From positions 1-40,887 of the forward strand of contig VIKE01000062.1 of assembly GCA_008080565.1 (NCBI GenBank): DNA of 40,887 bases, read 5' to 3'. A program made the translations under genes and the position numbers. The notes under the pieces were generated by a model that saw only the letters and a program-made list of their open reading frames with translations, was not told the DNA's origin and made no database searches. The first letter of the stretch is position 1. The number at the start of each line of letters is the position of its first letter. Positions 1-9,007 of this stretch are shown one piece after another. The DNA is from Rhodocyclaceae bacterium. GTDB taxonomy: Bacteria > Pseudomonadota > Gammaproteobacteria > Burkholderiales > Rhodocyclaceae.

Positions 1-690
1 GCGCTGATTGGTCACTCGGGCTGCGGCAAGTCGACGCTGCTCAACCTGATTGCCGGCCTGACCAAGCCAACCGACGGTGTGCTGCTGCTCGAAGACCGCG
101 AAATTGCCGGTCCCGGCCCGGAACGCGCGGTGGTTTTCCAGAACCACAGCCTGCTGCCCTGGCTGACCTGCTTCGAAAACGTCTATCTGGCCGTCGAACG
201 GGTGTTCGGCGCCAAGGAAGGCAAAGCGAAGCTGCGTGAGCGGACGGCCGCCGCGATCAGTCTGGTTGGCCTCGATCACGCCAGCGGCAAGTATCCGAAC
301 GAAATTTCGGGCGGCATGAAGCAGCGCGTTGGCATCGCCCGGGCGCTCTCCATGGAACCGAAAGTGCTGCTCATGGACGAGCCGTTCGGCGCCCTCGACG
401 CGCTGACCCGGGCCAAGCTGCAGGACGAGCTGATGCGCATCTGCGAGGCGACCAAGGCGACCACGGTCATGGTTACCCACGACGTTGACGAAGCCGTGCT
501 GCTCTCCGACAAGATTGTCATGATGACCAACGGCCCGGCGGCCACCATCGGCGAAATCCTGGAGGTTAACCTGCCGCGTCCGCGCCATCGCCTGACCTTG
601 GCCCACGATCCGGACTACATCGGCTACCGCGCCGCCGTGCTCGAGTTCCTTTACGAAAAGCAGGCCCACGTCGAGAAACAGGCCGCCTGA
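1..690 (+). CDS. Nitrate/taurine-type ABC transporter ATP-binding protein (5' truncated by window)
   Basis: ATPase subunit of an NrtD/SsuB/TauB-type importer, expected on the cytoplasmic face of the membrane. The frame is open from base 1, so the N-terminus (about 35 residues by family length) lies outside the window. Counting from window codon 1, the Walker A motif GHSGCGKST is at 4-12, the Q-loop Gln near 47, the signature SGGMKQR near 103, Walker B LLMDEPFGALD near 123-133 and the switch His in THDVDEA at 160. The wording of these motifs fits the nitrate/sulfonate/taurine subfamily. The NarX/NarL-like pair directly downstream favours nitrate as substrate, but that is inference from context. 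A strong terminator follows at 739-769. Confidence 0.85.
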   Translation, partial: ALIGHSGCGKSTLLNLIAGLTKPTDGVLLLEDREIAGPGPERAVVFQNHSLLPWLTCFENVYLAVERVFGAKEGKAKLRERTAAAISLVGLDHASGKYPNEISGGMKQRVGIARALSMEPKVLLMDEPFGALDALTRAKLQDELMRICEATKATTVMVTHDVDEAVLLSDKIVMMTNGPAATIGEILEVNLPRPRHRLTLAHDPDYIGYRAAVLEFLYEKQAHVEKQAA

Positions 691-738
691 GGTTTTCAGT
701 CGATTTATCGTCGCCGCGCTCTCTCCAAAGCGACTTTT

Positions 739-769
739 GCCCGCCGGGTCAAACCGGCGGGCTTTTTCT
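739..769 (+). terminator. Rho-independent terminator after the ABC ATPase gene
   Basis: GCCCGCCGG and CCGGCGGGC form a perfect 9-bp GC-rich stem around a 6-nt loop, followed by TTTTTCTT. It ends the ABC transporter operon and separates it from the sensor kinase gene. Confidence 0.9.
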
Positions 770-839
770 TGATCTATCCCCTTTGCTTTCCCGCTGGCGG
801 GGCGCTAAGGTTAGACAATTCGTATTCGGGCAATGATTG

Positions 840-2780
840 ATGCTAGCCAACCCCGGCAAGCTCTCGCGCAAGATCATCGGCATGCTGGTGGTCTTTTTTC
901 TGGTGGCCGCCACGGCCATCGGCCTGACGCTGCTTATTTCCTGGCAACTGGAAGGTGTCGCTGCGGCAATCAATGATGCCGGCAGCCAGCGCATGCGGAC
1001 CTACCGCATGGGCCACCTGATGGCGCGTGACCTCGAGGCGAAGGCGCCCGAAGCCGGCGCTTCGCAGGCCTTGAGTGAAGAAATGCAGCGTTTCGACAAG
1101 GTTCTGCGTGACCTGCAACAAGGTGATCCGGAGCGGCCGTTGTCGCCGCCACGCAATGCCGAGGTGCAGGAACACCTGCAAAAGGTTGAGCAGGTCTGGC
1201 GTGATACGGTGCGGCCGCTGGTCGCTGGCTATCTGGCTGGCGTGCGGGGCGAGCGGGAAGGCGCCGTCGACCGTTTTGACGCCGAACTCGAGCCCTTTGT
1301 CAGCAAGATCAACGAACTGGCGCTGGCGATGGAGCGTACCTACGCCTTCGATACCAATTTGCTGCGTACCGTGCAGGCAGCGCTGGTCGTTCTGGCGATC
1401 ATTGGTACGATCGTTCTGATCCGCTATTTTTCGCGGCTGGTCATCAGGCCGGTCGGCGTCCTCCACTCCGGCATGCAGCGCATGACCATTGACGACCTGA
1501 CGGTGCGCGTTCCGGTCTCCAGCGATGACGAACTGGGCGGGTTGGCCTTCGGCTTCAACCAGATGGCGGAGCATCTGCAGAATGTTTACAACACGCTGGA
1601 ACAGCGGGTCGAGGCCGAAACCCGCCGTCTCGCCCAGCGTAATCACGAATTGAGCATCCTCTATTCGGTGACCACCTTTCTCAGCGAACCGGCCCCGGTG
1701 ACAGTGCTCAGCGAGGGTTTTCTTGATCAGATCATGAGCGCCCTGGGGGCAGATGCCGGTGCGGTGCGCATGTACGAACAGCAGTCGGACAGGTTGTTTT
1801 TGATCACCCATCAAGGACTGTCCGATGGTTTCCTCGACCACGAGGCGGAAATGAATTGTGGTGATTGCTTGTGCGGCGAGGTCTTCCAGACCGGCATTTC
1901 GGCCGCCTTTGCCACGGTCAACCCGCCGGAAGGCATGAAATTGCGCACCTGCATCCGCGAAGGTTTTGCCACGGCGACCGCCTTCAGCATTCTTTACGAC
2001 AAGCAGAAACTTGGCGTCTACAACCTTTATTTTAAACGGCCGCAGGCGCTCTCCGAGCAGCAAATCCATCTGCTCGAAACGCTCGGGCATCACCTCGGCG
2101 TCGCCATCGAAAACCAACGCCTCAAGTCGCGCGAGAAGGAGCTGGCTGTTTCCGAGGAGCGCAACCTGCTTGCCCAGGAGTTGCACGACTCGATTGCTCA
2201 GGGCCTGGCTTTTCTCAACATCCAGGTCCAGTTGCTGCAGGACTCGCTGCGCAAGGGCAAGGTCGAAGAAGCCATGCAGACGGCAGGCCAGCTGCGCGAA
2301 GGGGTGCAGGAAAGCTACGACGACGTGCGCGAACTGCTCGTTCATTTCCGGACCCGCGTCCATCAGTCCGATCTCGATACGGCCATCCAGTCCACGCTGG
2401 AAAAATTCGAGGGGCAGACCGGTATCGCCACGGCTTTCGAGCGCATCGGCAGCGGCGCCGCGCAGGTGCCGACCGACGAAATCCAGATCATGCACATCGT
2501 TCAGGAGTCGCTGTCCAATATCCGCAAGCACGCCAAGGCCAGCCAGGTGCGGGTCGTTGTCAAACGCGAAATTGGCCGGATTGGCGTCAATATCGAGGAT
2601 GATGGCGTCGGCTTCGATCCGGAAAACGATCCGAACTGCTTGTCCGACCGCCATGTCGGCCTGAAAATCATGCGCGAACGCGCCCACCGCATTGGCGGCG
2701 AGTGTCGCGTCGCATCGAAACCCGGCGAAGGTTCCCGGGTTACCTTGACCCTGCCCCGCGAAAACAAAGAGGTTGTCTGA
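840..2780 (+). CDS. narX: NarX-like nitrate/nitrite sensor histidine kinase
   Basis: Membrane sensor kinase of the NarX/NarQ type. The layout is TM1 (about 12-34), a periplasmic domain with a P-box-like stretch INDAGSQRMRTYRM, TM2 (about 176-198), HAMP, a GAF-like module (about 270-430), a HisKA_3 domain with the H-box ELHDSIAQGL (His449) and an HATPase domain with DDGVGFDP. The P-box is the known nitrate-binding element of NarX, and the wording here is close to it. The GAF-like module has four cysteines, 340, 343, 345 (CGDCLC) and 371, a possible metal or redox site. ATG at 840 is preferred; an in-frame TTG lies one codon upstream. The narL homologue starts 2 nt after the stop, so the two are co-transcribed. 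The stretch encoding FATVNP (1908-1923) resembles the interspersed repeat described elsewhere. Confidence 0.88.
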   Translation: MLANPGKLSRKIIGMLVVFFLVAATAIGLTLLISWQLEGVAAAINDAGSQRMRTYRMGHLMARDLEAKAPEAGASQALSEEMQRFDKVLRDLQQGDPERPLSPPRNAEVQEHLQKVEQVWRDTVRPLVAGYLAGVRGEREGAVDRFDAELEPFVSKINELALAMERTYAFDTNLLRTVQAALVVLAIIGTIVLIRYFSRLVIRPVGVLHSGMQRMTIDDLTVRVPVSSDDELGGLAFGFNQMAEHLQNVYNTLEQRVEAETRRLAQRNHELSILYSVTTFLSEPAPVTVLSEGFLDQIMSALGADAGAVRMYEQQSDRLFLITHQGLSDGFLDHEAEMNCGDCLCGEVFQTGISAAFATVNPPEGMKLRTCIREGFATATAFSILYDKQKLGVYNLYFKRPQALSEQQIHLLETLGHHLGVAIENQRLKSREKELAVSEERNLLAQELHDSIAQGLAFLNIQVQLLQDSLRKGKVEEAMQTAGQLREGVQESYDDVRELLVHFRTRVHQSDLDTAIQSTLEKFEGQTGIATAFERIGSGAAQVPTDEIQIMHIVQESLSNIRKHAKASQVRVVVKREIGRIGVNIEDDGVGFDPENDPNCLSDRHVGLKIMRERAHRIGGECRVASKPGEGSRVTLTLPRENKEVV

Positions 2781-2782
2781 AT

Positions 2783-3415
2783 ATGAGCGAAAAAATCCGT
2801 GTCCTGCTGGTTGACGACCACACGCTGTTTCGCAGCGGAATCAAGTCGCTGCTCCAGCGCAATGATGATTTCGAGGTCGTCGGCGAAGCGGGTGACGGGC
2901 TGGAAGGCATCAAGCGCGCTCGTTCGCTGAAACCGGATGTGACCTTGCTTGACCTCCACATGCCCGGGGTTTCCGGCCTCGAAGCGGTCAAGGTCATCGC
3001 CGAGGAAATGCCGGAGGTCAGCGTCTTGATGCTGACCGTGTCGGAGGATGCGCAGGATCTGGTCGATGCCTTGCGGGCCGGGGCCAGCGGTTATCTGCTC
3101 AAGAATATCGAAACTGACGCGCTGATCGACGCCATCCGGCGGGCCGCACAGGGCGAGTCAGTCGTTTCGCAACAAATGACGGCAAAACTGATCCAGGGCG
3201 TGCGTAATCCGCCCAAGGCTGAAGCAACAAGCGGCGAGCGCGATCGTTTTTCGCCGCGCGAACGCGATATCCTGCTTTCTCTGGCCCATGGCGAGAGCAA
3301 CAAGGAAATCGCCCGCAAGCTCGATCTGGCCGAGAGCACGGTCAAGATTCACGTGCAGAAGCAGGTCGCCCTCTATGCTGTCGAGCACGGCTACGCCCAA
3401 GCCCGCCACGCCTGA
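2783..3415 (+). CDS. narL: NarL-like response regulator with an apparently shortened HTH domain
   Basis: Partner regulator of the adjacent NarX-like kinase. The receiver domain (1-125) has the acidic pair D11-D12, the phospho-acceptor D57 in LLDLHMPG and the conserved Lys in YLLKN. The LuxR/NarL HTH begins near residue 156 (FSPRERDIL) and reads normally through ESTVKIHVQ (about 185-192). It then jumps to KQVALYAVEHGY. Family members have roughly 13 more residues here (the HMLKKMKLKSRVE segment of E. coli NarL as I recall it), so about 11 residues between recognition helix and dimerisation helix are missing, in frame. An upstream in-frame extension to 2702 overlaps narX and is not the start. 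No clear terminator follows. The protein may be impaired in DNA binding or dimerisation, or the sequence may contain an error. Confidence 0.85.
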   Translation: MSEKIRVLLVDDHTLFRSGIKSLLQRNDDFEVVGEAGDGLEGIKRARSLKPDVTLLDLHMPGVSGLEAVKVIAEEMPEVSVLMLTVSEDAQDLVDALRAGASGYLLKNIETDALIDAIRRAAQGESVVSQQMTAKLIQGVRNPPKAEATSGERDRFSPRERDILLSLAHGESNKEIARKLDLAESTVKIHVQKQVALYAVEHGYAQARHA

Positions 3416-3440
3416 CCCACAGGCTTCGGGGCGTGGCACG

Positions 3441-3480
3441 TTTGCTACGGTCAACCCGAAATTTTGGCCTAAATTGAAAT
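3441..3480 (+). repeat. Interspersed 40-bp repeat, intergenic copy A
   Basis: It begins TTTGCTACGGTCAACC and ends AAATTGAAAT. It matches the reverse complement of 33584-33623 at 36 of 40 positions with no gaps. It lies in the convergent gap between the narL homologue and the small gene at 3546-3812. Read on the + strand in one frame it would encode FATVNPKFWPKLK. No transposase or target duplication is visible. Confidence 0.8.
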
Positions 3481-3481
3481 G

Positions 3482-3508
3482 AAAAAACCCCGACCTTGAT
3501 GGTGGGGG
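3482..3508 (-). terminator. Rho-independent terminator for the small minus-strand gene
   Basis: On the minus strand CCCCCACC and GGTCGGGG form an 8-bp stem with one mismatch around a 5-nt loop, followed by six T. It lies about 40 nt beyond the stop codon of the gene at 3546-3812. Confidence 0.7.
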
Positions 3509-3545
3509 CTCGGGTCGTACAGCCTGACTGGCGAAGATACGGTCG

Positions 3546-3812
3546 CTAATTCGACGGGATCGGGTGAGTCCGCTGCAGGTGTTCGTAGGTTTGCGCCAAA
3601 TCCTTCACGTGCTGGTAATGGCCTGATTCAAGCGCCTGCTGCATGTTCTCGATGATCATCGAATGCAGACGGCAAACGCCATCGGGTGAGCACAACAATA
3701 CTTCGCTCATTTCGGCAGCAACCGTGATTGGAATGTGTTCGTGTTCTGCGATAGCCTCGATCTCTCCTTGGTCAAGGTCGCAATAGTCAATAACATCCTG
3801 AATAGACAGCAT
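3546..3812 (-). CDS. Small conserved-looking cytoplasmic protein, 88 aa, unknown function
   Basis: I do not recognise this protein by name. It is 88 residues, acidic and probably helical, with no signal peptide or membrane segment. It has a single-domain look, beginning MLSIQDVIDYCDL and containing two cysteines near the middle (LLCSPDGVCRLH). Gene status is well supported: a strong ribosome-binding site AGGAGG sits just upstream of ATG, and a terminator follows at 3482-3508. It stands alone between the NarX/NarL operon and the spermidine-synthase-like gene. The 141-nt gap upstream is AT-richer than the surroundings and should hold its promoter, but no box stands out. Confidence 0.75.
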   Translation of the reverse strand: MLSIQDVIDYCDLDQGEIEAIAEHEHIPITVAAEMSEVLLCSPDGVCRLHSMIIENMQQALESGHYQHVKDLAQTYEHLQRTHPIPSN

Positions 3813-3953
3813 AAGCTCCTCCTGGATAGGAAAAATAAAAAGTCAGGTTAAAACCCCTGCTTGTTATTTTTGTTCTGTCCGCCTTGTCGTTATTGTCGGT
3901 GGAGGATCGTCTAATTGTGGCTCAAAAATCCTGAAAAGCAAGTCTGGCCGAAG

Positions 3954-4730
3954 TCAGATGCGGAGGCGACCGTCCGGCAGCGGGTGGGCCAGCTGCAGGC
4001 GGCTGATCGTTGGCAGCAGGTCAAGGCGGGTGTCTTTTTTCAGTTGCACGGCGCTGGCGTGCAACTCGTCGAGTGAGACATCAACCGGCTCGCCGCCGGT
4101 CGCGAAAGCGATGGTGTTGCCGCTGTCGCACGATGGAAAAACGGCGACACGGCCATCAAACGCCGAGCGGATGCGTTCGACGCTCCCGGCAAACCCACGG
4201 TTGCGGCCAAGCAGGTTGATACTGCACAGACCCTTGTCGCTCAGGCGGGCACGGCAGGCCTGGTAGAAAGGATCGGTGTCGAGCACGCCGGCTTTCGCGT
4301 CGGGGTCGTAACCATCGATCAACATCATGTCGAAACGCCGGTCGCCGCCCAGCATGTAGTCGGCGCCGCAACCAAGCACCACATCAAGGCGGCGCGGGTC
4401 GTCCGGCAACTTGAAATATTGGCGCGCGATGAACTCGACCTGCGGATTGATCTCGACCACCGTGATCCGGCAATCGGGCAGGTAGCGGTAAATGAACTTG
4501 GCCAGCGAGCCGGCGCCGAGTCCGACGAGAAGGGCGCTGCGCGGCCAGTGGCTGGTTGGACGCATGAGCAGCCCGGCCATCATTTCTCGGGTGTAGGCCA
4601 GTTCCAGCGACCACGGACGAGCAATGCGCATGGCACCCTGTATCCAGTCGGAGCCGAAATGCAGGTTGCGGACACCGCTCTCTTCGCTGATATCGACGGC
4701 GTGTTGGGGAGTTTTTTTTGCGGGTCTCAT
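3954..4730 (-). CDS. Spermidine synthase-like methyltransferase-fold protein
   Basis: Protein of 258 residues with the Rossmann-like fold shared by polyamine aminopropyltransferases and SAM methyltransferases. The nucleotide-binding loop VGLGAGSLAKF is at 69-79, the acidic strand end VVEIN at 91-95, and DMMLIDGYD at 134-142 takes the place of the catalytic Asp region. The N-terminal tetramerisation part typical of true SpeE is much reduced, so many such proteins are called only spermidine synthase-like and the substrate is uncertain. The gene is single, with its start 24 nt from the 3' end of tRNA-Arg on the same strand. It may share a transcript with the tRNA, as there is no terminator between them. 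Confidence 0.75.
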   Translation of the reverse strand: MRPAKKTPQHAVDISEESGVRNLHFGSDWIQGAMRIARPWSLELAYTREMMAGLLMRPTSHWPRSALLVGLGAGSLAKFIYRYLPDCRITVVEINPQVEFIARQYFKLPDDPRRLDVVLGCGADYMLGGDRRFDMMLIDGYDPDAKAGVLDTDPFYQACRARLSDKGLCSINLLGRNRGFAGSVERIRSAFDGRVAVFPSCDSGNTIAFATGGEPVDVSLDELHASAVQLKKDTRLDLLPTISRLQLAHPLPDGRLRI

Positions 4731-4753
4731 GGCCTTGCGCCGAGGAATGGGGC

Positions 4754-4828
4754 TGGTACCCCCAGGTGGAATCGAACCACCAATTCGCCCTTAGGAGGGG
4801 CGTGTTATATCCATTTAACTATGGAGGC
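4754..4828 (-). tRNA. tRNA-Arg (anticodon CCU)
   Basis: Read on the minus strand, a 75-nt cloverleaf runs from GCCTCCA to an encoded CCA end. The acceptor GCCTCCA pairs with TGGGGGT (two wobble pairs). The anticodon stem CGCCC/GGGCG encloses the loop CTCCTAA, giving anticodon CCT. The T arm carries GGTTCGATTCC. The discriminator base is A. This tRNA reads the rare AGG codon. Confidence 0.95.
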
Positions 4829-4911
4829 ATTCAGCGGAGCGCATTGTACCGACGAGGAAAACATTATGATAGATTTGAAAATCACAATATAACGATACGG
4901 GGAGATTTGTC

Positions 4912-6957
4912 ATGTTTGCTGGATTTGCGCGACGCCCTATTGCTCAGCAATTGATATTTGCAACGATTGCTGCCCTGATCGCCGTTTTTTCAATTCTCAC
5001 TTTGCTGGTTCAAAACAAGGCCGATAGCGCTGCCGTTGCCGTTGCCGAAAAGAATCTGGAGCATGAAGCAAAGCTGATGGCCAGCATGCTGGATTCAATA
5101 TTTAGCGGCGTGCAGGTCAGAGGCGACGCGGAGTCCCAGTTCTTCGTCAAATTCATTGGCGGCCAGCCGGAACTCGGTGTTGGCATGATCAAGACCGGTG
5201 CGGTTGACTTGCCGGTGGTCAGGCTGGGCGGCGAAGTCCTCAACGGCAATGATCGGCTGCTCAAGGCATTTCGCGATTTGACCGGTGACGATACAGCCTT
5301 CCTGGTTATTCACGACAAGAAGCTCTATCGTCTGGCCACCTTGTTGAAGGACAAGGACGGCAAATACATGAACGGTGTGGCGATTCCCGATGGCGACCCG
5401 GTGGCCAAGGCCATTCTTGCCGGGCAGGACTATCAGGGCCTGGCTATTCGTGGTGGAAAATACAATTTCAGCACGGTCAAGTTGCTCAAGGGACCGGATG
5501 GAAAAGCTTGGGGCGCCTATTCGGTACGCATTTCGCTCGACAACGACTTGAAGCGCATCCGCGACCAGTTTGGCAGCCAGGTTGCCGGCAAGACGGGTTA
5601 CGTTTTCATCGTGCGGCCGACTGACGAGAAAGCTATCGGCGAGTTCGTGCTGCATCCCAAGTTGCAGGGCGTGATGGTTGGCGAGACCGATGTGCCGGCC
5701 GTTGCCAAGGCGGCGATTGCCGAGTTGCTGGCCAAAAAGGCGGGGCTGGTTCGTTATGCCATGAACGATGCTTCCGGCGCCGAGCGCGAAAAAATTGTCT
5801 ATGGCGCCACTTCCGCGGCCTGGGGATGGACAGTGGCAACCGGTAGCTGGCTGGACGAGTACCTGGAAGAGAGCCACGCCTTGCGCAATATGGTTATCCT
5901 GATCAGCATCGCGGCCGCCGCTCTGCTGGCGACCATCGTCTATCTGTTGGTCAGTTTCCGTCTGCGCGGTTTGGCGCAGATGGTTGAGGAGGCGACGCGA
6001 ATCAGCAATGGCGACCTGCGAGCTTCAGGGCTTCTGGTGGGTGATTCGAATAGCCGCAACGAGGTACACGTTATCGGCAATGCCTTCAGGCTGATGTCGG
6101 AAAGTGTGCGAAATCTGGTACGTGGCGTGTCTGCTTCGTCGTCGCAAGTTGGTGTTGCGGCCAATGATCTGCAAGATGCCGCCCGCTCGGCTTTGGCGGC
6201 GTCCGAACAGGCTTCGTCATCAGCCTCGGGGATCGCGGCCTCGGTCGAACAGTTGTCGGTGAGCATCACCCATGTTGCGGATAACGCAAATCATGCGGCA
6301 CAGATTTCGGAGAGCGCCAAAGAAGTCACGGGTTCCGGACGCCAGGTGGTGTCCAGTGCGATGCTCGAGTTGGAGCGCGTTGCCGGTGAAATCAATGAGT
6401 CGGCCGTATTGATTGAGTCGCTCGGCGAGCGTTCGAAACAGATCTCCAGTGTGGTCGGCGTGATTCGCGAAATTGCCGATCAGACCAATCTCTTGGCGCT
6501 TAATGCCGCCATTGAGGCGGCACGGGCTGGCGAGCAGGGGCGGGGTTTTGCCGTGGTTGCCGACGAGGTCCGCAAGCTGGCCGAGCGGACTTCCGTGTCC
6601 ACCCAGGAAATTGCCACCACGGTGTCGGCCATTCTCGATGAAACGGGGCGGGCCGTGCAGCGCATGCAGAGTGTTAGCGCCAACATGAGTGGCAGCGTTG
6701 ACATGGCACGGCAGGCCGGCGAGTCGTTGCAGATCATTGACCAGCGGGCGCAGGAAACGGTGGAGGTCGTGCATAGCATTGCCGATAGCACGCGTGAGCA
6801 GAGCACGGCGAGCCAGGAGATTGCCCGTCTGGTCGAAAATATCGCCCAGGCTGCCGAGGGCAGTAACAGTCGTGCCCTGCAAAACAGTGATCGGGCGCAG
6901 AACCTGCAGCGCATGGCGGATGACTTGCAAGCCCAGTTGGCACGCTTTACCACCTGA
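4912..6957 (+). CDS. Methyl-accepting chemotaxis protein with periplasmic Cache domain
   Basis: Transmembrane chemoreceptor of 681 residues. TM1 spans about 14-34, a long periplasmic region of about 290 residues reads as a Cache domain (Cache3-Cache2 type, with phrases such as GYVFIVRP and [14 protein letters not shown]), TM2 is about 324-347, a HAMP linker follows, and the cytoplasmic signalling hairpin with [20 protein letters not shown] lies around 519-560. It should feed CheA/CheW through the hairpin. The ligand cannot be read from the sequence; this Cache class often senses small organic acids. No C-terminal CheR-tethering pentapeptide is present. An RBS-like GGGGAG precedes ATG, and a terminator at 6996-7020 follows closely, so the gene is monocistronic. 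Confidence 0.9.
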   Translation: MFAGFARRPIAQQLIFATIAALIAVFSILTLLVQNKADSAAVAVAEKNLEHEAKLMASMLDSIFSGVQVRGDAESQFFVKFIGGQPELGVGMIKTGAVDLPVVRLGGEVLNGNDRLLKAFRDLTGDDTAFLVIHDKKLYRLATLLKDKDGKYMNGVAIPDGDPVAKAILAGQDYQGLAIRGGKYNFSTVKLLKGPDGKAWGAYSVRISLDNDLKRIRDQFGSQVAGKTGYVFIVRPTDEKAIGEFVLHPKLQGVMVGETDVPAVAKAAIAELLAKKAGLVRYAMNDASGAEREKIVYGATSAAWGWTVATGSWLDEYLEESHALRNMVILISIAAAALLATIVYLLVSFRLRGLAQMVEEATRISNGDLRASGLLVGDSNSRNEVHVIGNAFRLMSESVRNLVRGVSASSSQVGVAANDLQDAARSALAASEQASSSASGIAASVEQLSVSITHVADNANHAAQISESAKEVTGSGRQVVSSAMLELERVAGEINESAVLIESLGERSKQISSVVGVIREIADQTNLLALNAAIEAARAGEQGRGFAVVADEVRKLAERTSVSTQEIATTVSAILDETGRAVQRMQSVSANMSGSVDMARQAGESLQIIDQRAQETVEVVHSIADSTREQSTASQEIARLVENIAQAAEGSNSRALQNSDRAQNLQRMADDLQAQLARFTT

Positions 6958-6995
6958 TTGCTCCGCTAGCGGATAAAATCCGTTTCTTCCCAACG

Positions 6996-7020
6996 CGGCG
7001 CCCTGTGGGGCGCCGTTTTT
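6996..7020 (+). terminator. Rho-independent terminator after the chemoreceptor gene
   Basis: CGGCGCCC and GGGCGCCG form a perfect 8-bp stem with a 4-nt loop followed by TTTTT. The T-run ends about 10 nt before the next gene's start at 7031. Confidence 0.9.
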
Positions 7021-7030
7021 ATTGCGACCA

Positions 7031-8971
7031 ATGCCCTACCTAAAACTCTCCTCCGCCTGCCTTGCCTACGGCCACGTGCCGCTTCTCGATCACGCCGATT
7101 TCCTGCTCGATCCGGGCGAAAGGGTCGCCCTGATCGGCCGCAACGGCACCGGCAAGTCATCCATGCTCGCTGCCATGGCCGCCGGCTCCGGGCGTGGTCG
7201 GCTCGATGATGGCGAGGTCTGGGTTCAGCCGGGCATCCGCGTCGGCTACGTGCCACAGGAACCGCCTTTCGACATGGAGGCGACGGTTTTTGAGGCGGTC
7301 ATATCCGGCATGGGCGAAAACGCGGCGATTCTGGCCGAATACCACGAGGTATCGCACAAGCTGGGTGAAATCGATGCCGATCACGACGTCTTGCTCGAAC
7401 GCATGTCCGAGCTTCAACACGAGCTTGAGGCGCGTGGCGCCTGGGCCTTCGAGGCGCAGGCCGAGCGGGTCATCGAGCGTTTCAGTCTGGATCCCGATGC
7501 CAAGGTTGGCAGCCTGTCCGGCGGCCAGAAGAAGCGTCTGGCGCTGGCTCAGGCCCTGGCCGTCGCGCCTGAGGTATTGCTCCTTGACGAGCCGACCAAC
7601 CACCTCGACATTGCGGCCATCGAATGGCTCGAAAACCTGCTTATCGAGTCGGGCGTCACGCTGTTTTTCATCACCCACGACCGTTCGTTCCTCGACCGCG
7701 TGTGCACCCGCATCGTCGAACTGGATCGTGGCAAGCTGGTCAGCTTCCCCGGCAGTTTCAAGGATTACCAGTTGCGCAAGGAAGCCATGCTGCACGAGGA
7801 AGGCCTGGCCAATGCGCGGGCCGACAAGCTGCTCAAGGAAGAGGAAATCTGGATTCGCAAGGGTGTCGAAGCGCGGCGGACGCGCGCCGTGTTCCGCGTC
7901 CAGCGGCTCGATCAATTGCGGGCCGAACGGCAGGCCCGACGCGAGCGGATGGGCAAGGTCAATCTGCAACTCGATTCCGGCGACAAGAGCGGCAAGTTGG
8001 TGGCCGAACTCGAGCACGTCTATAAATCCTACGGTCAACGGCAAATTGTGCGCGATTTCTCAACCCGCATTCAGCGCGGTGACAAGATCGGCCTGATCGG
8101 CCCGAACGGCGCCGGCAAGACGACGCTACTCCGCCTGATCCTCGACGAAATCAAGCCGGATTCCGGCATCGTGCGCCAGGGCACGAAAATGGATATCGCC
8201 TATTTCGACCAGTTCCGCACCCAACTCGATCCCAATTCGACCCTGTCCGACGTGATTTCCCCTGGCTCGGACTGGGTCGATATCGGCGGTGCCCGCAAGC
8301 ACGTCATCGGCTACCTTGAAGATTTCCTGTTTGCCCCGGAGCGCGCCCGTTCGCCGGTCAGCTCGCTGTCCGGCGGTGAGCGCAACCGTCTGCTGCTGGC
8401 CCGCTTGTTCGCCAAGCCGGCCAACGTGCTGGTCCTCGACGAACCGACCAACGACCTCGACATCGAAACCCTGGAATTGCTCGAAGAGCTGCTTCAGACC
8501 TACGAAGGCACGCTGTTTCTGGTCAGCCACGACCGGACATTCATCGACAATGTCGTGACCCAGACCATCGCTGCCGAAGGTGATGGCGTCTGGAAGGAAT
8601 ACGCCGGCGGTTACACCGACTGGGCGACCTACAAGGCTAGCGTGGCGAAGGAAACGCCCAAGGCGAAAGTAGAGGCCAAGCCGCTCGCCAAGGCTGCCGA
8701 GCCAGCCAGAGTCGTGGAGCCGGCCAAGCCGAAGGGCGAAAAACTGTCGTGGAAAGAGCAGCGCGAGCTGGAGGAGTTGCCGGGAAAAATTGCTGGGCTG
8801 GAAGCCGAGCAGGCCGAACTGGGCAAGCGCCTCGCCGATACATCCCTCTACCAGACCGATCCGGCTGCGGCGCAAAAGGCATCTGACCGTCTGGCTGCCA
8901 TCGATGATGAACTGATGGTCATGCTCGAGCGCTGGGAGGGGCTCGAAGCACGTGCCGGGAACCAGGCGTAA
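7031..8971 (+). CDS. uup: ABC-F family ATPase, Uup type
   Basis: Soluble ABC-F protein of 646 residues with two ATPase domains and no membrane segments. Domain 1 has GRNGTGKSS, the signature LSGGQKKRLALA and LLLDEPTNHLD. Domain 2 has GPNGAGKTT, LSGGERNRLLLA and LVLDEPTNDLD. After domain 2 an Ala/Lys-rich linker leads to a C-terminal coiled coil (WKEQRELEELPGKIAGLEAE), the mark of the Uup branch, which is linked to ribosome or branched-DNA functions. ATG at 7031 (MPYLKL) is preferred over the TTG at 7022. The MFS gene starts 36 nt after the stop and may be co-transcribed. Confidence 0.9.
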   Translation: MPYLKLSSACLAYGHVPLLDHADFLLDPGERVALIGRNGTGKSSMLAAMAAGSGRGRLDDGEVWVQPGIRVGYVPQEPPFDMEATVFEAVISGMGENAAILAEYHEVSHKLGEIDADHDVLLERMSELQHELEARGAWAFEAQAERVIERFSLDPDAKVGSLSGGQKKRLALAQALAVAPEVLLLDEPTNHLDIAAIEWLENLLIESGVTLFFITHDRSFLDRVCTRIVELDRGKLVSFPGSFKDYQLRKEAMLHEEGLANARADKLLKEEEIWIRKGVEARRTRAVFRVQRLDQLRAERQARRERMGKVNLQLDSGDKSGKLVAELEHVYKSYGQRQIVRDFSTRIQRGDKIGLIGPNGAGKTTLLRLILDEIKPDSGIVRQGTKMDIAYFDQFRTQLDPNSTLSDVISPGSDWVDIGGARKHVIGYLEDFLFAPERARSPVSSLSGGERNRLLLARLFAKPANVLVLDEPTNDLDIETLELLEELLQTYEGTLFLVSHDRTFIDNVVTQTIAAEGDGVWKEYAGGYTDWATYKASVAKETPKAKVEAKPLAKAAEPARVVEPAKPKGEKLSWKEQRELEELPGKIAGLEAEQAELGKRLADTSLYQTDPAAAQKASDRLAAIDDELMVMLERWEGLEARAGNQA

Positions 8972-9007
8972 GCCAGAGGCTCCAACGGACCTTGCTCGGG
9001 ATCTTTC

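Noticed and set aside
843..2687. A 614-codon open frame antisense to the sensor kinase gene
   Set aside because: It is a mirror of the real narX-like gene, which has all kinase motifs; the antisense product has no recognisable domain and is due to GC-rich codon bias.
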